Below, piece after piece: positions 5,534 through 7,961 of a DNA stretch of 7,961 nt; the stretch's first letter is position 1, and each line of letters begins with the position of its first letter. The translations under genes and the position numbers were made by a program. This stretch comes from an uncultured Angelakisella sp. GTDB taxonomy: Bacteria; Bacillota; Clostridia; Oscillospirales; Ruminococcaceae. The stretch is from positions 1 through 7,961 of the forward strand of contig CALGIL010000379.1 of the NCBI GenBank assembly GCA_937914895.1, read 5' to 3'. The notes under the pieces are model-generated. The model saw only the letters and a program-made list of their open reading frames with translations, made no database searches and was not told where the DNA came from.

Positions 5534-6383
5534 CCCTGTCCCTCTCCTCGCCAATGATCGTTAAGTTGCGCAGCAGCACGTCCCTGCCGCGCCAGGCATA
5601 GCTTTTGCCGGGCAGCAGCCCGTCCAGGTTCTCCCGGGTCAGCACCGGGGTCAGGTCCTCCCGAAAAGGGCCGATGGGAGTGGGCTCCGGCCCCCGGTTA
5701 TAGGGGCAGGCGTCGGTGCACAGGTCGCACCCCCACGCAAAGCCCCCCAGGGCCACCTGCCGGGCCTCCCAGGGGGTCAGCTCCCCCTTCTTCTGGGTGA
5801 TGTGGGACCGGCAGAGGGCGGTGTTTACCCCCTCCGCGGTCAGGGCCCCGGTGGGGCAGGCCGCCAGGCACCGGCGGCACCCGCCGCAGCCGTTTTCCAA
5901 TACCGGCAGGTCCGGCTCCAGGGGCAGGTCGGTCATTACCTCGCACACAAAGGCCATGCTGCCAAGGCCGGGGGCAATCAGCTGGCCGTGGCGGCCCCGA
6001 AAGCCCAGGCCCGCCCGCACCGCCAGCTCCACCTCCGGCAGGGGAGAGCTGTCCACAAAGGGCAGAAACACCCTGCCGTCACAGGCCGCCCGCAAAGGGG
6101 CCGTAATCTTCGATAGTATCTCCATGGCCACCCGGTGATAATCCTGCCCCAGGGCGTAGCGGGCCACGTTGCGCTCCGGAAAATCCCCGGCGTAATAGGG
6201 CAGCAGCACCACCATGGCCGAGCCGCCGGCCTCCGCCAGCTGCCGGGCAACGCCCTGGCGCCTGCTGCGCAGCAGGCCGGACAGGTCCCCCAGGGGGCAG
6301 AAGCCCAGATGGCGGACCCCCAGGTCCGCGGCGGGCCCCTCCACCAAAGCGCGCACCGCCCGGGTCTGCTCCCGGGGCGTCAT
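5496..6383 (-). CDS. Short QueG-like double [4Fe-4S] protein (putative epoxyqueuosine reductase)
   Basis: QueG is the cobalamin and Fe-S enzyme that reduces epoxyqueuosine to queuosine in tRNA. This 295-residue homologue has an N-terminal DUF1730-type domain with DYHRVAMEIL (81-90), the VDSSPLPE segment (110-117, with D111 at the likely catalytic position) and AGLGFRGRHGQLI (124-136). A two-cluster ferredoxin module follows: C166, C169, C172, C176 (CGGCRRCLAACP), C191 in CRSHITQKKG, then C219, C222 and C226 (CDLCTDACPYN). All eight cysteines expected for two clusters are present. Canonical QueG is about 370-390 residues with a C-terminal HEAT-like part; here only a remnant (WRGRDVLLRNLTIIGEE) remains before the stop. 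The ATG at 6383 overlaps the upstream stop (ATGA). The 3' end overlaps femX by 38 bases. Function as true QueG is likely but not certain. Confidence 0.78.
   Translation of the reverse strand: MTPREQTRAVRALVEGPAADLGVRHLGFCPLGDLSGLLRSRRQGVARQLAEAGGSAMVVLLPYYAGDFPERNVARYALGQDYHRVAMEILSKITAPLRAACDGRVFLPFVDSSPLPEVELAVRAGLGFRGRHGQLIAPGLGSMAFVCEVMTDLPLEPDLPVLENGCGGCRRCLAACPTGALTAEGVNTALCRSHITQKKGELTPWEARQVALGGFAWGCDLCTDACPYNRGPEPTPIGPFREDLTPVLTRENLDGLLPGKSYAWRGRDVLLRNLTIIGEERDRVGDTASGTISGI
5540..5548 (-). promoter_or_regulatory. Ribosome binding site deciding the femX-like TTG start
   Basis: AGGAGAGGG on the minus strand (5548-5540) lies inside the 3' end of the queG-like gene, 6 bases before TTG (5533-5531). 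It supports this TTG over the in-frame TTG at 5554 and implies that ribosomes finishing the queG-like gene can restart on femX. Confidence 0.6.
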
Positions 6384-7036
6384 TTTGCCGCGGCGTCCCC
6401 CAGCGCCTTTGCCACCCGCTCCACATCCACGCCCCTGTCCTCGGTAAAGCGGGAGGTCTGCAGGAGGCTTCCAAGCTGCTTTTTGGTCAGGATTCTTGGG
6501 TCCCCGCCGGGGATGTACACCTGGGCCTTGGCCTGGGTGGTCACCACCAGAATATGGATGGCCGTCTTGCCCAGGCCCTGCCCGATAAAGCGGCGGCGCA
6601 GGACGTCGGCCGCCCCCTGGCATTCCAGCAGGGGGTTGGGGATGCGGACGCGGTACTTGCCGGGCTTGTCCTCCTCGGCGTCGGACAAAATCCACTCCCC
6701 GGTGTCCTTATCCCCATAATAGCCGCCCTGGCGGTGCAGGTCCCGCACCAGCAGGACGCCAAAGGGGCCCACCACCGCCTGGTCGGCAAAGCCGCCGCCC
6801 TTTTCGTCGGACAGGCGGACGTCCGTAAGGACCTTCCACTCCCGCAGGGCGGTGTTTTTGCGCAGCAGCCGGGTGACCGACTTGACGGTGGTGTGGCTGC
6901 GCCTATCCAGCCGCCAAAGGGTGTAATAGAGGAAAAACATCACGCCCAGCACAATGGGTGTGGCAATATGCAGGGTCAGCTCGTTGGGGGAAAGGCCCCC
7001 AAAATACTGCCTGACGGATTCGATCATGGCGTCCAC
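6380..7036 (-). CDS. Membrane-anchored NERD-like domain protein, nuclease motif degenerate
   Basis: From the chosen start the product has 218 residues. Residues 22-42 are a hydrophobic segment (HIATPIVLGVMFFLYYTLWRL) followed by RR, which suggests an N-out, C-in membrane anchor. Residues 67-165 resemble the nuclease-related NERD domain: WKVLTDVRL, then FADQAVVGPFGVLLV (83-97) where D85 matches the conserved Asp, a Tyr/Gly/Trp strand region, and NPLLECQGAADVLRRRF (134-150). The ExK motif normally following the G-I-F-V-I-E-x-K strand reads R98-D99-L100 here, so nuclease activity is doubtful. I chose GTG 7036 because GGAGGT (7049-7044) lies 7 bases before it and an apparent promoter at 7115-7087 would cut off the longer form starting at ATG 7108, which also has no ribosome binding site. 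The stop overlaps the queG-like start (ATGA). The family call rests on motif spacing and is moderate. Confidence 0.65.
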   Translation of the reverse strand: MDAMIESVRQYFGGLSPNELTLHIATPIVLGVMFFLYYTLWRLDRRSHTTVKSVTRLLRKNTALREWKVLTDVRLSDEKGGGFADQAVVGPFGVLLVRDLHRQGGYYGDKDTGEWILSDAEEDKPGKYRVRIPNPLLECQGAADVLRRRFIGQGLGKTAIHILVVTTQAKAQVYIPGGDPRILTKKQLGSLLQTSRFTEDRGVDVERVAKALGDAAAK

Positions 7037-7043
7037 AGCGGCT

Positions 7044-7049
7044 ACCTCC
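7044..7049 (-). promoter_or_regulatory. Ribosome binding site deciding the GTG start of the NERD-like gene
   Basis: GGAGGT on the minus strand (7049-7044) stands 7 bases before GTG 7036. The alternative ATG at 7108 has no purine-rich site at suitable distance, and ATG 7027 would leave a spacer of about 16 bases. Confidence 0.6.
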
Positions 7050-7086
7050 GGCGCTTCATCATTGGGCACAGGCCCTATAACAATGT

Positions 7087-7115
7087 ATTTTAACACAGAT
7101 TTGTCCATTTGAAAA
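7087..7115 (-). promoter_or_regulatory. Promoter of the NERD-like/queG-like/femX-like gene set
   Basis: On the minus strand a partial -35 box TTTTCA (7115-7110) is followed after 17 bases by an extended -10, TGT-TAAAAT (hexamer 7092-7087). Transcription would begin near 7080, about 45 bases before the GTG at 7036. It diverges from the plus-strand promoter at 7249-7276. Confidence 0.5.
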
Positions 7116-7207
7116 TGGCCCCGGGGCAAAACCTTTCGCCCAAAAGCCTTTGACGGCGGCCCCGGGCGGCCCCCGCGCCCGAAACGCCCGGAAAGCCCCC
7201 TCCTTCG

Positions 7208-7223
7208 TAAACAATGTTTAAAC
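7208..7223. promoter_or_regulatory. Inverted repeat in the divergent promoter region, possible operator
   Basis: TAAACA (7208-7213) and TGTTTA (7215-7220) form a perfect inverted repeat around one A. It overlaps a second palindrome GTTTAAAC (7216-7223). The site is A/T-rich in strongly GC-rich surroundings. It lies 25-40 bases upstream of the -35 at 7249 and about 95-110 bases upstream of the opposite -35, a normal place for a regulator site. No matching regulator gene is in the window, and I do not recognise the site as a known box. Confidence 0.4.
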
Positions 7224-7248
7224 TTTCTTCCAGCCGCCCTTTGTTTTC

Positions 7249-7276
7249 TTGACACCCATGGGCAATCGGCTATAAT
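7249..7276 (+). promoter_or_regulatory. Consensus sigma-A promoter of the DUF4358-like gene
   Basis: TTGACA (7249-7254) and TATAAT (7271-7276) both match the vegetative consensus exactly, with a 16-base spacer. Transcription should start near 7283, just before the AAAGGAGG ribosome binding site, giving a leader of only about 25-30 bases. Strong constitutive expression is expected unless a repressor acts. Confidence 0.85.
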
Positions 7277-7294
7277 TGTTAGAGAATCACCGGG

Positions 7295-7302
7295 AAAGGA
7301 GG
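7295..7302 (+). promoter_or_regulatory. Ribosome binding site deciding the GTG start at 7311
   Basis: AAAGGAGG (7295-7302) lies 8 bases before GTG 7311. An in-frame GTG at 7302 overlaps this site itself and so cannot be the start. Confidence 0.8.
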
Positions 7303-7310
7303 TGGGATGT

Positions 7311-7826
7311 GTGCAGCGGGTCTTTTTGCTGACCGCCATTCTCATTGTGACCATTGTCTTTGTGTTCCAGGGCTTTCATCCCGCCTTTGAGCTGCCCGAC
7401 AGCAAGGCGCCCATGGCAAACGCCCCCCTGGAGGGCAGCGGCGACCTGTCCAAGGCCCTTGTGGATATTTATTTTGACGTGGACATGCTGGGCCTGCGGG
7501 ACGTGACCGCCGAGGACCTGGAGCTGACCTTTGACGTCCCCCGCGGCATTTACTCGGGCGCCTACGGCAAGTACACCGACGGGCGGTTTGGCATTGCCGA
7601 CGTCATCATCCTGCAGCCCCGCCCCGGCCGGGAGGACGAGTGCCGGGAGGCATTGCAGAACATCAAGCTGCAGCGAATGGACTTTTTTAAGAAGTTTGAC
7701 GTCTATGGGGCCTACGACCTGGCCGAGGACGGCCAGGTGTTTTACCGCGGCGGGTACTACATCCTGCTGATGATCGAAAACAGCGACCAGGTGCGGTCCA
7801 TTCTGGAGCAGTACATCCCCCGGTGA
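7311..7826 (+). CDS. Membrane-anchored DUF4358-like protein
   Basis: The product has 171 residues from GTG 7311, and its function is unknown. Residues 4-20 (FLLTAILIVTIVFVFQG) form an uncleaved signal-anchor-like segment with no lipobox cysteine, so most of the protein should lie outside the membrane. After a low-complexity linker (about 25-45), residues 46-170 resemble the DUF4358 domain common in Clostridia: a helix SKALVDIYFDVD, a strand pair around RGIYSGAYGKYTDGRFGIADVIILQ, a helix PGREDECREALQNIKLQRMDFFKKFD, and the closing GGYYILLMIENSDQVRSILEQYI. The family call is from pattern memory and is moderate. It is a single-gene unit: its own consensus promoter, strong ribosome binding site and terminator at 7885-7914. 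The neighbours give no functional hint. Confidence 0.72.
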   Translation: MQRVFLLTAILIVTIVFVFQGFHPAFELPDSKAPMANAPLEGSGDLSKALVDIYFDVDMLGLRDVTAEDLELTFDVPRGIYSGAYGKYTDGRFGIADVIILQPRPGREDECREALQNIKLQRMDFFKKFDVYGAYDLAEDGQVFYRGGYYILLMIENSDQVRSILEQYIPR

Positions 7827-7864
7827 GGAGCGGCCCGGAGCGAAAGGCGAAAACGGGACAAAGC

Positions 7865-7880
7865 CTCCCCCGCCGGGGAG
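7865..7880 (+). other. Small G/C hairpin ahead of the terminator
   Basis: CTCCCC (7865-7870) and GGGGAG (7875-7880) form a perfect 6-bp stem with a CGCC loop, 4 bases before the terminator stem. It may add to transcript end stability. Confidence 0.35.
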
Positions 7881-7884
7881 CGGA

Positions 7885-7914
7885 CCCCCGGGGCGAAAAT
7901 CCCGGGGGATTTTT
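7885..7914 (+). terminator. Rho-independent terminator after the DUF4358-like gene
   Basis: CCCCCGGG (7885-7892) pairs perfectly with CCCGGGGG (7901-7908) around an 8-base loop, and A plus five T (7909-7914) follow. It separates this gene from the next one, which starts at 7939. Confidence 0.85.
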
Positions 7915-7938
7915 ACGGAAAAACAAAGGAGCGTCGCC

Positions 7939-7961
7939 ATGATCACCCAGATTTATTCCAT
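7939..7961 (+). CDS. Start of a further gene, cut by the window end
   Basis: ATG at 7939 is preceded by AAAGGAG (7925-7931) with a 7-base spacer and opens a frame reading MITQIYS to the window end. Seven residues are too few to name a family. It follows the terminator at 7885-7914 so closely that its own promoter is not visible; readthrough or a promoter near the terminator would be needed. Confidence 0.6.

Noticed and set aside
6384..6695. N-terminal extension of the queG-like frame to 6695
   Set aside because: It lies in the NERD-like gene; the ATG at 6383 with ATGA overlap gives the expected QueG-like N-terminus.
7118..7200. Several G/C inverted repeats in the divergent region (for example CCGGGCG at 7162-7168 with CGCCCGG at 7185-7191)
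   Set aside because: Short G/C stems are expected by chance in this composition, no T-run follows, and no riboswitch or T-box signature is recognisable.
7302..7310. GTG at 7302 as start of the DUF4358-like gene
   Set aside because: It overlaps the AAAGGAGG ribosome binding site, which is correctly placed for GTG 7311 instead.
7037..7354. Longer forms of the NERD-like protein starting at 7108 or 7354
   Set aside because: Neither has a ribosome binding site, the apparent promoter at 7115-7087 would start transcription inside the 7108 form, and the 7354 form overlaps the opposite gene.

Overview
The window is visibly GC-rich bacterial DNA with compact, overlapping genes, AGGAGG-type ribosome binding sites and sigma-A-type promoters. 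Its gene content points to Bacillota, class Clostridia: a clostridial-type 2[4Fe-4S] ferredoxin, DarA/PstA, RicT (YaaT), a short Orn/Lys/Arg decarboxylase and a DUF4358-like protein. A GC-rich gut lineage of the Oscillospiraceae type is my best guess, by inference only; there is no rRNA or other strong taxonomic marker.

Layout. Positions 2-364 (+) are the 3' end of a Tex-family gene ending in an S1 domain. Positions 365-549 are a convergent intergenic region with a long hairpin, a seven-run G-tract motif, a second G/C hairpin and the ferredoxin terminator. From 7036 down to 550 eight genes lie on the minus strand, in transcription order: membrane-anchored NERD-like protein, short QueG-like iron-sulfur protein, FemABX-type aminoacyltransferase, PLP-dependent decarboxylase, c-di-AMP receptor DarA, HolB, RicT, ferredoxin. 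Positions 7037-7310 are a divergent promoter region. Positions 7311-7826 (+) are a small membrane-anchored DUF4358-like gene with its own promoter and terminator. A further gene begins at 7939 (+) and runs off the window.

How the genes fit together. NERD-like and queG-like overlap by ATGA, and queG-like overlaps the femX-like gene by 38 bases. The decarboxylase follows 40 bases later, so these four look like one translationally coupled unit read from a promoter at 7115-7087. After a 92-base gap comes darA-holB-ricT, with darA and holB overlapping as TGATG. This is the conserved chromosomal yaaO-tmk-yaaQ-yaaR-holB-yaaT neighbourhood of Bacillus subtilis, with no tmk or yaaR between the remaining members. 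Ferredoxin has its own apparent promoter just after ricT and a clear terminator.

Most of the window is ordinary housekeeping sequence. I found no CRISPR array, transposon, phage gene, tRNA, rRNA or defence system, and no clear undescribed system. The points most worth a second look are the NERD-like protein that seems to have lost its nuclease motif, the short QueG homologue coupled to it, the inverted repeat in the divergent promoter region, and the G-tract/hairpin element after tex.
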